NCBI RefSeq assembly: GCF_030718205.1
Contig: NZ_JAUZQF010000001.1
Span: forward strand, 434,001-498,000
From: Nonomuraea turcica
GTDB lineage: Bacteria; Actinomycetota; Actinomycetes; Streptosporangiales; Streptosporangiaceae
DNA length: 64,000 nt
Direction of reading: 5' to 3'
In this document: one piece after another, positions 53,596 through 63,800 of the stretch
Layout of the letters: every line of letters starts with the position of its first letter
Numbering within the stretch: position 1 is the first letter of the stretch
Program-made: the position numbers and the translations under genes
Notes under the pieces: generated by a model
The model's input: only the letters and a program-made list of their open reading frames with translations
Databases searched by the model: none
What the model was told of the DNA's origin: nothing

Positions 53596-55050
53596 ATGAG
53601 GGTGGGGACTGGGGAGTCCGCTGTTGTGCTCCTCGGGGCCGTGCCGCGCCGCGCGTCGAGCATCTGGACGCGCGCGTACCTACGGCTCCTGTTATTCGGG
53701 GACACGGTATGTGCTCTGCTGGCATGCGTGTGCGTGCTCAGCATCCGGCTGATGGCCGGTGCGTTCATTCCATTGGTCGAGTTCGCGCTCGGATTCGGCC
53801 TGGTCGTCGCCTGGCCCGTCGCGCTCATGATGGGCGGCGCGTACCGCCAGCGCGCCAACGGCGAGGGGCCGGAGGAGTTCAAGGCCGTTTTCAACGGCGG
53901 CGTCGGCCTGATGGCCACGGTCGCCATCATGGCGTATGCCACGCAGACCGTCATCGCGCGCAGCTTCGTGATGGCGATGTTGCCGCTGGCGCTGCTTACC
54001 ACGCTCTACTTCCGCTACCGCATGCGTAAACGTCTCCACCGAAGGAGAGCGGTGGGCGACTACATGCGCCAGGTGATCGCGGTAGGGCATCGGGAGTCGA
54101 TTCTCAACCTGGTGATGCAGTTCAGGCGCCAGCCGCATCACGGAATGCAGGTGGTGGGAGCCTGCCTTCCTGAGCACGCGATGAACGTCGACCTGGACGG
54201 CATTCCCGTGCTCGGCTCCTTCGGCGACGTGGCCGCGGTGGTCGCGCGCGAGCAGGCCGACGCCGTGGCCGTGCTGGCCTGTCCGGAGCTGGACGGGGCC
54301 GCGCTGCGCCGGCTGGCCTGGAGCCTGGAGACCGCGCGTACCGATCTCTTCGTGGCTCCCGCGCTCATGGACGTGGCCGGGCCGCGCATCAGCATCAAGC
54401 CCGTCGCCGGGATGCCGCTCCTGCACGTGGAGCATCCCGACCTCGACGGCACCCGGCAGGTCGTGAAGACGGTGTTCGACCGGCTGGTCGCCGTGGCCGC
54501 ACTGCTGCTTCTGGCGCTGCCGCTGCTGGCCATCGCACTGGTGATCCGCCTCACGAGCCACGGGCCCGCGCTCTTCTATCAGATCCGGGTCGGCAAAGGC
54601 GGCAAAGAGTTCCGTGTCGTGAAGTTCCGTACGATGGTGGCTGACGCCGAGCAGCTCAAGAACGCACTTCTGGATGCGAACGAATTCGACGGGGTGCTCT
54701 TCAAGATTAGGAACGATCCAAGAATTACGAAGGTAGGCGCTTTCCTGCGGAAATACTCGCTGGACGAGCTGCCCCAGCTGCTCAATGTGCTCCGTGGCGA
54801 GATGTCCCTGGTCGGGCCGCGCCCGCCGCTGCCGGAGGAGGCGGGCAGGTACGCCGTCGACGTCCGCCGCCGCCTGGTGGTCAAGCCGGGGATGACGGGG
54901 CTCTGGCAGGTCAGCGGCCGCTCCGACCTTACCTGGGAGGAGTCGGTACGCCTCGACCTGCGGTACGTGGAGAACTGGTCGCTCATCCTCGACCTGCAGA
55001 TCCTCTGGAAGACCTGGTCCGTCGTCACCCGTGGAGAAGGGGCTTACTAG
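53596..55050 (+). CDS. Polyprenyl-phosphate sugar-1-phosphate transferase (PHPT)
   Basis: This is the initiating membrane enzyme that loads the first sugar-1-phosphate onto undecaprenyl phosphate (484 aa). Four helices and a CoA-binding-like middle domain (about 130-280) precede the catalytic domain. That domain has the re-entrant helix, FRVVKFRTMVADAEQ, then LRKYSLDELPQLLNVLRGEM and LVGPRPPLPEE, and ends with KPGMTGLWQVSGRSDLTW. ATG 53596 has an excellent GGGTGGAGG site. The ~280-bp AT-richer leader from 53317 probably holds the operon promoter, which cannot be pinpointed. Confidence 0.93.
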   Translation: MRVGTGESAVVLLGAVPRRASSIWTRAYLRLLLFGDTVCALLACVCVLSIRLMAGAFIPLVEFALGFGLVVAWPVALMMGGAYRQRANGEGPEEFKAVFNGGVGLMATVAIMAYATQTVIARSFVMAMLPLALLTTLYFRYRMRKRLHRRRAVGDYMRQVIAVGHRESILNLVMQFRRQPHHGMQVVGACLPEHAMNVDLDGIPVLGSFGDVAAVVAREQADAVAVLACPELDGAALRRLAWSLETARTDLFVAPALMDVAGPRISIKPVAGMPLLHVEHPDLDGTRQVVKTVFDRLVAVAALLLLALPLLAIALVIRLTSHGPALFYQIRVGKGGKEFRVVKFRTMVADAEQLKNALLDANEFDGVLFKIRNDPRITKVGAFLRKYSLDELPQLLNVLRGEMSLVGPRPPLPEEAGRYAVDVRRRLVVKPGMTGLWQVSGRSDLTWEESVRLDLRYVENWSLILDLQILWKTWSVVTRGEGAY

Positions 55051-55052
55051 CG

Positions 55053-56120
55053 GTGAAAGCACTCGTGCTCGCCGGGGGATCGGGCACACGACTCCGACCC
55101 ATCACGCACACTTCGGCCAAGCAGCTGGTCCCGGTCGCGAACAAGCCGGTCCTGTTCTACGGCCTGGAGTCCATCGCCGCGGCGGGGATCAAGGAGCTCG
55201 GCCTGGTGGTCGGCGACACGCAGCCGGAGATCGAGGCGGCCGTGGGAGACGGCTCGGCGTTCGGACTGCAGGTCACCTACCTGCGGCAGGAGGCGCCGCT
55301 CGGGCTGGCGCACGGCGTGCTGATCGCCCGCGAGTTCCTCGGTGACGAGGACTTCGTCATGTACCTGGGTGACAACTTCATCGTGGGCGGGATCAATGGC
55401 CTGGTGGACAGGTTCGCCCGCGAGCGGCCCGCCGCCCAGATCATGCTCACCAGGGTCGGCGACCCGCGCCAGTTCGGGGTGGCCGAGCTCGACGCCAAGG
55501 GCCGGGTGGTCGGCCTGGAGGAGAAGCCCGCGCAGCCCAAGAGCGATCTGGCGCTGGTCGGCGTCTACCTGTTCAGCTCCGCCATCCACGCCGCGGTGGC
55601 GGAGCTCAAGCCGTCATCGCGGGGCGAGCTGGAGATCACCGACGCGATCCAGTGGCTGATCGAGGCGGGGTTGCACGTCGAGTCATCGGTGATCTCCGGC
55701 TACTGGAAGGACACCGGCAACGTCACCGACATGCTGGAGGTCAACCGCCTGGTCCTGGAGTCGGTCGAGCCCAGGGTACGGGGACGCGTGGACGAGGTCA
55801 GCGAGCTGGTGGGCCGGGTGGTCGTCGAGAAGGGGGCTGTGGTCGAGCGGTCCAGGATCGTCGGCCCGGTGATCATCGGCAAGGGCGCGCGGATCCGGGA
55901 CAGCTACGTCGGCCCCTTCACCTCCATCGGTGCCGACTGCGCCGTCACCGGCAGCGAGATCGAGTACTCGATCGTGTTACCCAGGGCTTCCATCGCCGGG
56001 GTCGGTCGCATCGAATCGTCGCTGATCGGCCACGACGTCGAGGTCACCCCGGCGCCCAACACGCCCAAAGCCCATCGTCTCGTCTTGGGCGATCACAGCA
56101 AGGTACAGATCAGTTCATGA
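55053..56120 (+). CDS. rmlA: Glucose-1-phosphate thymidylyltransferase, long form
   Basis: This makes dTDP-glucose from glucose-1-phosphate and dTTP (355 aa). The nucleotidyltransferase domain begins with LAGGSGTRLRPITHTSAKQL. Further blocks are LGDNFIVGGI and ELEITDAIQWLIEAG. The C-terminal ~110 residues are left-handed beta-helix repeats (VIIGKGARIRDSYVGPFTSI), typical of the long actinobacterial (StrD-type) form. GTG start, 2 bp after the transferase stop; ATGA overlap with rmlB. Confidence 0.93.
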   Translation: MKALVLAGGSGTRLRPITHTSAKQLVPVANKPVLFYGLESIAAAGIKELGLVVGDTQPEIEAAVGDGSAFGLQVTYLRQEAPLGLAHGVLIAREFLGDEDFVMYLGDNFIVGGINGLVDRFARERPAAQIMLTRVGDPRQFGVAELDAKGRVVGLEEKPAQPKSDLALVGVYLFSSAIHAAVAELKPSSRGELEITDAIQWLIEAGLHVESSVISGYWKDTGNVTDMLEVNRLVLESVEPRVRGRVDEVSELVGRVVVEKGAVVERSRIVGPVIIGKGARIRDSYVGPFTSIGADCAVTGSEIEYSIVLPRASIAGVGRIESSLIGHDVEVTPAPNTPKAHRLVLGDHSKVQISS

Positions 56121-57043
56121 CACGCGTTCTTGTGACGGGCGGTGCGGGCTTCATAGGCTCCCACTTCGTCCGCAATTTGCACGACATGTACGTCACAGTG
56201 CTGGACAAGCTGACGTATGCCGGCAACCGAGCCAACCTCGAAGGGGTGCGGCATGAGTTCGTGCATGGGGACATCTGCGACGCCGAGCTGCTCGGCCAGG
56301 TCGTGCCCGGCCACGACCTGGTGGTGAACTTCGCGGCCGAGTCGCACGTCGACCGGTCGATCGAGGGCGCCGCCGAGTTCATGCGCACGAACGTGCTCGG
56401 CACCCAGACGGTGCTGCAGGCGTGCCTGGAGGCGGAGGTCCCGAAGGTGGTGCAGGTGTCGACCGACGAGGTGTACGGCTCGATCGACGTCGGCTCCTGG
56501 GACGAGGCCGCGCCGCTGCGGCCGCGCTCGCCGTACGCGGCGTCGAAGGCCGGTGGCGACCTGATCGCCCGCGCCTATGCGATCACCCATGGCCTGAACG
56601 TCTCGATCACCAGGTGCGGCAACAACTACGGTCCGAGACAGTACCCGGAGAAGGTCATCCCGCTGTTCGTCACGAACCTGCTGCGCGGCCGGAAGATCCC
56701 CCTGTACGGCGACGGTGGCAACATCCGCGACTGGATCCACGTCGAGGACCACTGCGCCGGCATCCGGCTGGTCGCCGAGAAGGGCGAGCCAGGCGAGGTC
56801 TACAACATCGCGGGCACGGCCGAGCTGACCAACAAGGAGCTGACCGGCCTGCTGCTCGAAGCCTGCGGCAGGGACTGGGGCGCGGTCCAGTACGTCGAGG
56901 ACCGCAAGGGCCACGACCGGAGGTACTCGCTGGACGACTCCAAGCTCCGGGCGCTCGGCTACCGTCCCGAGATCTCGTTCGAAAAGGGGCTGAAGGACAC
57001 GGTCCGCTGGTATGCCGAGCACCGTGACTGGTGGGCCGCATGA
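56117..57043 (+). CDS. rmlB: dTDP-glucose 4,6-dehydratase
   Basis: This converts dTDP-glucose to dTDP-4-keto-6-deoxyglucose (308 aa, slightly short). The NAD motif is VTGGAGFIGSH, the catalytic Asp-Glu is in VSTDEVYGS and Tyr-x3-Lys is in SPYAASKAGGD. NNYGPRQYPEKVIPLF is the substrate-binding block. It overlaps rmlA by 4 bp and is followed by rmlD after 25 bp. Confidence 0.95.
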   Translation: MTRVLVTGGAGFIGSHFVRNLHDMYVTVLDKLTYAGNRANLEGVRHEFVHGDICDAELLGQVVPGHDLVVNFAAESHVDRSIEGAAEFMRTNVLGTQTVLQACLEAEVPKVVQVSTDEVYGSIDVGSWDEAAPLRPRSPYAASKAGGDLIARAYAITHGLNVSITRCGNNYGPRQYPEKVIPLFVTNLLRGRKIPLYGDGGNIRDWIHVEDHCAGIRLVAEKGEPGEVYNIAGTAELTNKELTGLLLEACGRDWGAVQYVEDRKGHDRRYSLDDSKLRALGYRPEISFEKGLKDTVRWYAEHRDWWAA

Positions 57044-57068
57044 CCGGCCGGTCGCGCCGGGAGGCGTT

Positions 57069-57920
57069 ATGAGATGGCTCATCACGGGCGGCGGCGGCAT
57101 GCTGGCCGCCGACGTCCTCGACCGGGCGGCGCTGAGCGGGGAGCCGGTGCTCGCGCTCGGCCGGTCGGAGCTCGACCTGACCGACAAGCGCGCGGTACGC
57201 GACTTCGTGTCCGCCTACCGGCCCAGAGTGGTGATCAACTGTGCCGGCTGGACGGCGGTGGACGACGCGGAGACGCACGAGGACGAGGCGCTGGCGATCA
57301 ACGGGCACGCGGTGGGCTGGCTGGCCGAGACCTGCTCGCGGACCGGGGCGCGGCTCCTGCATGTGTCCACCGATTACGTCTTCGACGGGACCGCCCGACT
57401 GCCGTACCGGGAGGATGCGCCGACCGCGCCGGTGAACGCGTACGGCAGGACCAAGCTCGCCGGGGAACAGGCGGCGCTGGAGCACGGCCATTACGTGGTG
57501 CGCACCGCCTGGCTCTACGGTTCCGCGGGACGGAACTTCGTGACGACCATGATCAGGCTGGCCGCCGAGCGCGAGACCGTCGAGGTGGTCGACGACCAGC
57601 GCGGCCAGCCGACCTGGACGGCAGACCTGGCCGACTACCTGGTGCGGCTGGCGCAGTCCGACCTGCCGCCGGACGTCTATCACGGCACCAGCGCCGGCGA
57701 GACGAGCTGGTGGGGGCTGGCCAAGGAGATCTTCACCCTGCTGGGCCTCGATTCCGAGCGGGTGCGCCCCGTGACGTCCTCATCCTTTCCGCGGCCGGCC
57801 AGGCGCCCGGCCAACAGTGTGCTCGCGCACACCCGGGGGGAGCCGATCCGGCACTGGCGCCAGGCGCTGCAAGCGGCCTGGCCGGTGCTGATGCGTGGCC
57901 GCCAGTGCAGCGTCGTTTAG
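57069..57920 (+). CDS. rmlD: dTDP-4-dehydrorhamnose reductase
   Basis: This is the last enzyme of dTDP-L-rhamnose synthesis (283 aa). ITGGGGMLAADVL is the nucleotide-binding motif, HVSTDYVFDG and NAYGRTKLAGE give the catalytic Thr and Tyr-x3-Lys, and TAWLYG follows. GGGAGG precedes the ATG at 57069. No rmlC (3,5-epimerase) lies between or near these genes, so the epimerase must be encoded elsewhere or the sugar is a different one. Confidence 0.9.
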   Translation: MRWLITGGGGMLAADVLDRAALSGEPVLALGRSELDLTDKRAVRDFVSAYRPRVVINCAGWTAVDDAETHEDEALAINGHAVGWLAETCSRTGARLLHVSTDYVFDGTARLPYREDAPTAPVNAYGRTKLAGEQAALEHGHYVVRTAWLYGSAGRNFVTTMIRLAAERETVEVVDDQRGQPTWTADLADYLVRLAQSDLPPDVYHGTSAGETSWWGLAKEIFTLLGLDSERVRPVTSSSFPRPARRPANSVLAHTRGEPIRHWRQALQAAWPVLMRGRQCSVV

Positions 57921-57928
57921 GAGACTCG

Positions 57929-58864
57929 GTGCTGTGGCTCATGGTGACAGGCCTGGCCGGGTGGGTGAGCCTGCGCCTGTGCGGGTGGGAGCCGAAGTTC
58001 TTCTGGTCTCAGCTGGTGTCGTTCACTCCTTATGCGGCTGCCCTCTCGCTGGTGCCGTTGGCGTTCGCGGTCGTCCTGCGTGCCGGGCCGCTGCTGGTGG
58101 CCGCGCTCATCGTGACCTGCGCCTTCGCGGTGACCGTCCTGCCGCGCGTGGTGCCGGAGAGCAACCCGCCCGCCGGGGGTCCGGTGCTGCGGGTGATGGC
58201 CGTCAATCTGCTGCACTCCTCCGTGCTGCCGCCCGTCCTGGTCGACGCCGTCGCGCGCGATCGGCCGGACGTGCTGCACCTGCTGGAGTTCACCAACCTG
58301 ATGAGGGAACGAGTGGACCGGCTGGGGCTGGGAAGGCTGCTGCCATACAAGATCGTCCTGCCGGGAACGAATTCCGAGGGCGCGGCGATCTACTCGCGCT
58401 ACCCGCTGCGGCCGGCGGACACGCCGATCGCGGCCCCCGCCTTCAAGGACAGTCCGCGCCACCTCCCCGCCGTTGTCACCCTGCCGGGCGGGCAGGAGGT
58501 GGAGCTCGTCGCGGTCCACGCGTGCGCGCCCTCCGAGGGCTGGCGTACGGCGTGCTGGGCGCCGAGCATCCGGGCACTGCCACCCGCTGGAGGGCGCCTG
58601 CGGGTGCTGGCCGGAGACTTCAACTCCACCCTCGACCATGTGGTGCTGCGTGACCTGATCGCCACCGGCTACCGGGACGCCGCCGACGTCACCGGAAAGG
58701 GGCTGTCCATGACCTGGCCCTATTACGAGCAGCCGCGGCTGTTCCCGAAGGTGGCGATCGACCATGTGCTGGCCGATCGCCGGATCGCGATCCGGAGCTT
58801 CCAGACCCTGCGGCTGCCCCGGACGGACCACCGGGCGACGCTCACCGAGCTGGTCCTCCCGTGA
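57929..58864 (+). CDS. Membrane-anchored endonuclease/exonuclease/phosphatase-family protein
   Basis: This is a 311-aa protein. The first ~85 residues carry three hydrophobic helices, with no separate signal peptide. The remainder is an EEP-fold hydrolase: VMAVNLLH, the metal-binding Glu in LHLLEFTN, the Asp/Asn pair in LAGDFNSTLDH and Asp-His pairs in AIDHVLAD and TDHRATL. The catalytic side likely faces outside. AGGAG spans the rmlD stop. Membership in a glycan operon suggests a phosphodiesterase or phosphatase acting on a lipid-linked intermediate (inference). Confidence 0.8.
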   Translation: MLWLMVTGLAGWVSLRLCGWEPKFFWSQLVSFTPYAAALSLVPLAFAVVLRAGPLLVAALIVTCAFAVTVLPRVVPESNPPAGGPVLRVMAVNLLHSSVLPPVLVDAVARDRPDVLHLLEFTNLMRERVDRLGLGRLLPYKIVLPGTNSEGAAIYSRYPLRPADTPIAAPAFKDSPRHLPAVVTLPGGQEVELVAVHACAPSEGWRTACWAPSIRALPPAGGRLRVLAGDFNSTLDHVVLRDLIATGYRDAADVTGKGLSMTWPYYEQPRLFPKVAIDHVLADRRIAIRSFQTLRLPRTDHRATLTELVLP

Positions 58865-58916
58865 TGTCACATTTCCGGAGCTAAGACCGATATGTCATGG
58901 ACGCCCAGGGGGATGA

Positions 58917-59696
58917 ATGACGAGGTTACCGGAGCAGGCCTCCAGGAAAACGGTATTAGGGACCGTGCTGGACGCCCTCACCATGAGCCAGGTGATCGCG
59001 CACTGCGTGGCGGCGATTTCGGAGCAGAGGCGGCTCACCATCGGCGTGGTGAACGCCGCCAAGGTCGTCAACATGCGCACGGACGCCGCGCTGCGGCAGT
59101 CGGTCATCGACAGCGATCTCGTGCTGGCCGATGGGCAGGCGGTGGTCTGGGCCGCGCGGATGCTCGGCCATCGGCTTCCCGAGCGGGTGGCGGGCATCGA
59201 CCTGTTCACCGAGCTGATGGCCGAGGGAGACCGGCGCGGCTACCGCGCCTATTTCCTCGGCGCGACCGATGAGGTGCTGGCCGGAGTGCTGGCAGAGGTA
59301 CGGCTGCGCTATCCCGGATTGGCCATCGCCGGCTCGCGTGACGGCTATTTCCCGGTGGAGGACTCGGCCGTCGTCGCCGCCGAGATCGCCGAATCCCAGG
59401 CCGATCTGTTGTTCCTGGGCATCACCTCGCCGAAGAAGGAAATCTTCATCCGGGAGTGGGGCGAGGCCACCCGGGCACGGATCATCCACGGCGTGGGCGG
59501 CTCGTTCGACGTGCTCGCCGGCCACACCCGCAGGGCGCCGCTGCGCTGGCAGCGCCTGGGCCTGGAATGGCTCTACCGCATGCTGCAGGAGCCGCTGCGG
59601 CTCGGGCCGCGCTACGTGCAGACCAACGGCAGATTCCTGCTCCTGGTGCTCAGGGAGCGGGCCGGTGTCAGACGCAGGATCGAGGAGACGACGTGA
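58917..59696 (+). CDS. WecG/TagA/CpsF family glycosyltransferase
   Basis: This is a 259-aa GT26-family transferase that adds a sugar (often ManNAc or a uronic acid) to a polyprenyl-linked acceptor at the inner membrane face. The family core is clear: TIGVVNAAKVV, the DLVLADGQAVVWAARMLG block with the catalytic Asp, AYFLGATDEV and FLGITSPKKEIFI. The C-terminal basic/aromatic helix (RWQRLGLEWLYRMLQEPLRL) docks it to the membrane. GTGA overlap with the next gene. Confidence 0.92.
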   Translation: MTRLPEQASRKTVLGTVLDALTMSQVIAHCVAAISEQRRLTIGVVNAAKVVNMRTDAALRQSVIDSDLVLADGQAVVWAARMLGHRLPERVAGIDLFTELMAEGDRRGYRAYFLGATDEVLAGVLAEVRLRYPGLAIAGSRDGYFPVEDSAVVAAEIAESQADLLFLGITSPKKEIFIREWGEATRARIIHGVGGSFDVLAGHTRRAPLRWQRLGLEWLYRMLQEPLRLGPRYVQTNGRFLLLVLRERAGVRRRIEETT

Positions 59697-60808
59697 CGGA
59701 TCACCGGATCGCTCTGCTGAGCTCCGGACATCAGGACTTCGTGGCGGGCATGGTGGACCTGGCGGTGCGCGGGCTGCCGCCGGGGTACGTCGACGGCGAG
59801 TTCGTGTTCACCCGCCGCGGCCGCCAGGACGCCGACGGGACCTGGACGGCGGTGCCGGAAGGGCGCAGCATCCGTTACGCGGCGATCGTCGCGCTCGGCG
59901 TGGCGACCCTGGGGGAGGAGCGGCAGCGGGCGGCACTGGCCGGTGACAGCCTCCTCGACCTCGTGGGCAACCTGGTCAAACGGCTACCTGAGGTGACGGG
60001 GCCCGGCGATGCCGCGCTGATCTGCTGGGCGGCGGCGGAGGCCGGGCACGCCGATCTCGATCTGGCGCTGAGCCGCCTCGCGGAGCTGGACGCGGGTCCC
60101 CAGATCTACACCGTCGAAGCGGCGTGGGCGCTGGCTGCTCTGGTCGCGGCCGGCGTGGCCGGCGGCCGGGTCGAGCGCGCCCGCGAGCGGCTGCTCGGCG
60201 GGCTGGCGGGCAACCGGCTCTACCCGCACGCGCTCGGGACGGGGCCGCTGGTCCCCCGGTATCGCGCCCACGTGGGCTGCTTCGCCGATCAGGTCTACCC
60301 GCTGCAGGCGCTGGCCAGGCTGCACGCCGCTACCGGCGACGCCGAAGCGTTGCGCGCGGCCGAGCAGGTGGCGCAGGGGATCTGCCAGGCCCAGGGCCCG
60401 CAGGGGGAGTGGTGGTGGCACTACGACGCCCGCAGCGGGTCGGTGGTCGAGGGGTATCCGGTCTACAGCGTTCATCAGCTGGCGATGGGGCCGATGGCGC
60501 TGCTCGATCTGGCCGGCGCGGGAGGCACCGCCTACGTGGCGGAGATCTCCAAGGGACTCGACTGGATGATCGAGCGGCCGGCCTTCGTGCTCGATGAGCT
60601 CGCTCTGACGTGGCGCAAGGAAGCGCGGGCGGATCCGCGCAAACTGGTGCGCGGCCTGCGGGCGGTGGCGACCGGCGTGCGTCCGGGGCTACGCCTCGGC
60701 GTGCTGGATCGGGTTTATCCGCCGGTTGCCGTCGACCGGGAGTGCCGGCCGTACGAGTTGGGCTGGTTGTTGTACGCGTGGCTGGCCACATGTGGACAGA
60801 CCTCGTGA
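59693..60808 (+). CDS. Helical protein of unknown function in the glycan operon
   Basis: This is a 371-aa cytosolic protein made mostly of paired helices with Ala/Leu repeats, suggesting an alpha/alpha-barrel such as that of glycoside hydrolases or epimerases (AGE-like). Notable stretches are PRYRAHVGCFADQVYPLQAL and GEWWWHYDARSGSVVEGYPV, rich in aromatic and acidic residues as in a sugar-binding cleft. The GTG overlaps the TagA-family stop. Function unknown; the context suggests glycan processing. Confidence 0.6.
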   Translation: MTDHRIALLSSGHQDFVAGMVDLAVRGLPPGYVDGEFVFTRRGRQDADGTWTAVPEGRSIRYAAIVALGVATLGEERQRAALAGDSLLDLVGNLVKRLPEVTGPGDAALICWAAAEAGHADLDLALSRLAELDAGPQIYTVEAAWALAALVAAGVAGGRVERARERLLGGLAGNRLYPHALGTGPLVPRYRAHVGCFADQVYPLQALARLHAATGDAEALRAAEQVAQGICQAQGPQGEWWWHYDARSGSVVEGYPVYSVHQLAMGPMALLDLAGAGGTAYVAEISKGLDWMIERPAFVLDELALTWRKEARADPRKLVRGLRAVATGVRPGLRLGVLDRVYPPVAVDRECRPYELGWLLYAWLATCGQTS

Positions 60809-60876
60809 CTTCCGGCTGATTCAGTGCGATAGATCGGATTCAGGGCTCGGGGGAGTATCGGTTCAAGGGGGTTCTC

Positions 60877-63800
60877 GTGTTGCGGCGGCTTTGCCATGCG
60901 CTTTTATCCGTCCTGCTGCTCACCACCGGCCTGGCGCTTGTCGCGCCATCCGCCGCGCAGGCGCTGCCGGGCAGTTTCCAGAAACAGGTCGTCTTCAGCG
61001 GGCTGACCAACCCGGCCAACATCGAGTTCGCCTCGGACGGCCGGGTGTTCGTCGCCGAGAAGAGTGGCCTGATCAAGGTCTTCGACTCCATCACCGACAC
61101 CACGGCGACGATCTACGCCGACCTGCGCACGCAGGTGCACAACTTCTGGGACCGCGGGCTCCTCGGCATGGCCCTGCATCCCGACTTCCCGGCCGACCCG
61201 CGCATCTATGTCCTGTACGCCTACGACGCGGTGCCCGGTGGCACCGCGCCACGCTGGGGTACGGCAGGCGTGAGCGGTGATCCCTGCCCGACTCCGCCCG
61301 GCGCCACGGGCGACGGCTGCCTCATCACCGGGCGCTTGTCCTCACTGGCGCCCTCGGGCAGCTCCGTCGTCGAGACCCCGCTGATCACCGACTGGTGCCA
61401 GCAGCACCCCAGCCACTCCGTCGGCGACCTCAAGTTCGGCTCCGACGGCATGCTGTACGCCAGCGGCGGCGACGGCGCCAGCTTCAACTTCGCCGACTAC
61501 GGCCAGGACAACCTGACCAGCTCGGACATCACCCCGGACAACCCCTGCGGCGACCCGCCGTCGCCGGTCGGCACGGCGCTCACCCCACCGGCCGCCGAAG
61601 GCGGCGCGCTGCGCTCGCAGGACCCGCGCACCAGCGGTGACCCGGCGAGCCTCAACGGCACCACCATCAGGATCGACCCGGACACCGGCGCGGCCGCCCC
61701 CGGCAACCCGAACGCCGGCAGCAGCGACCCCAACCTGGCCAGGATCATCGCCTACGGCCAGCGCAACCCGTTCCGCATCACCATCCGGCCGGGCACCAGC
61801 GAGGTCTGGGCCGGTGAAGTCGGCTGGAACACGTGGGAAGAGATCAACCGGATCGCCGACCCCACGGGCCCGGTGAACAACTTCGGCTGGCCCTGCTACG
61901 AGGGCTCAGGCAGGCAGGGAGGATACGACAATCTCAACCTGACCCTCTGCGAGAACCTGTACGCGGCGGGAGCGGCGGCTCACGCGCAGCCGTACTTCGC
62001 CTGGAACCACGGTTCCAGGCCCGCGCCGAACGATCCGTGCCCGTCCGGGGGCTCCTCTTCCAGCGGCGTGGCCTTCTACAACGGCGGCTCCTACCCCGAC
62101 GCCTACGACGGCGCGATGTTCTTCTCCGACTACAGCCGATCGTGCGTCTGGGTCATGACCAAGGGCGCCAACGGCCTGCCCGACCCGGCGACCATCGCCA
62201 CCTTCGACTCGGGAATCCCCGCGGTGGAGGTGCAGACCGGCCCCGGCGGAGACCTCTTCGCGGTCGACTACGCCAACGGGCAGATCATCCGCTACATCTA
62301 CAACAACACCCCGCCGAGCGCCGTCATCGGCGCGAGCGCCACGTCGGGCAACGCGCCGCTCGCGGTGAACTTCACCTCCGCCGGCTCCGCGGACGCCGAC
62401 GGCGACCCGCTCACCTTCCGGTGGGACCTGGACGGCGACGGCGAGTTCGACGACTCCACCTCGGCCACCCCGTCCTTCACCTACACCCAGCCGGGCTCCT
62501 ATGTGGTGAAGCTGCGAGCCGACGACGGGCGTGGCGGCCGGGGCGACGCCACCGTCACGATCAACGTGAGCAACACGCCGCCGGCCGCGGCCATCGGCTC
62601 CCCGTCGTCCTCCCTCACCTGGGCGGTCGGAGACACGATCGCGTTCTCCGGCACCGGCACGGACGCCCAGGACGGCACGATCCCGGGGTCGCGGATGTCG
62701 TGGAAGCTGATCATGCATCACTGCCCCGGCACCTGCCACGAGCACGAGATCACCACGTTCACCGGCACGAGCGGCTCCTTCGCCCCTCCGGACCACGAAT
62801 ATCCCGCTCACCTGGAGCTCAGGCTGACCGTGACGGACGCGCACGGCCTGACCGACACCAAGAGCGTGACACTCCAGCCGAAGACGGTGGACCTGACCTT
62901 CCAGACCAACCCCGCCGGGCTGCAGCTCGGCTTCAACAGCGAGCAGACCATCGCCCCCTTCACCCGGACGGTGATCGTGGGTTCGCACAACTCGATCTCC
63001 GCGCCCTCGCCGCAGAGTGCCGACGGCTTCAGCCACACGCTCGTCTCCTGGTCCGACGGCGGCGCGGCCACCCACAACATCACCGCGCCCGCCACCGCGA
63101 CGACCTATACGGCGAGCTACCAGCAGTCACAGACACCGGACGGGCTGGTGGCCGCCTACGCGATGGACGAGGGCGGCGGCACGTCCGTCGTCGACGCCTC
63201 GGGCAAGGGCAACAACGGCACGGCCGCGAACACCACGTGGTCCGTCACCGGGAAGTACGGTCAGGCGCTGTCGTTCAACGGCACGTCCAGTTGGGTCACG
63301 GCGGCCGATTCCAGCACGTTGCGGTTGACCAACGGGATGACGCTGGAGGCGTGGGTCCGGCCTGCCAGCGTCACGGGATGGCGGACGGTGTTGATGAAGG
63401 AGTTCGGCACCGATCTGGCCTACGCCATCATGGGCAGCGGCGGCAGCGGTCCCGGGGCGTACATCCACACCTCGTCGGGGGCGAACGCGCCGGCGCCGAG
63501 CAACCTGCCGTTGAACACGTGGAGCCATGTGGCGGCCACCTACGACGGGTCCACGTTGCGGATGTTCGTCAACGGTACACAGGTGTCCACCAACCTCACG
63601 GGCGGCAACCTGCGTACCGGGACGAGCCCGCTACGGATCGGTGGCAACAGCGGTTCGGGTGAGTACTTCAGCGGTCTGATCGACGAGGTCCGCATCTACA
63701 ACAAGGCGCTCACCGCGGCACAGATCGCCACCGACATGAACACGCCCGTCGGTCAGCAGGGACCGCCCGACACCCAGGCGCCCACCGCACCGGGCTCGCT

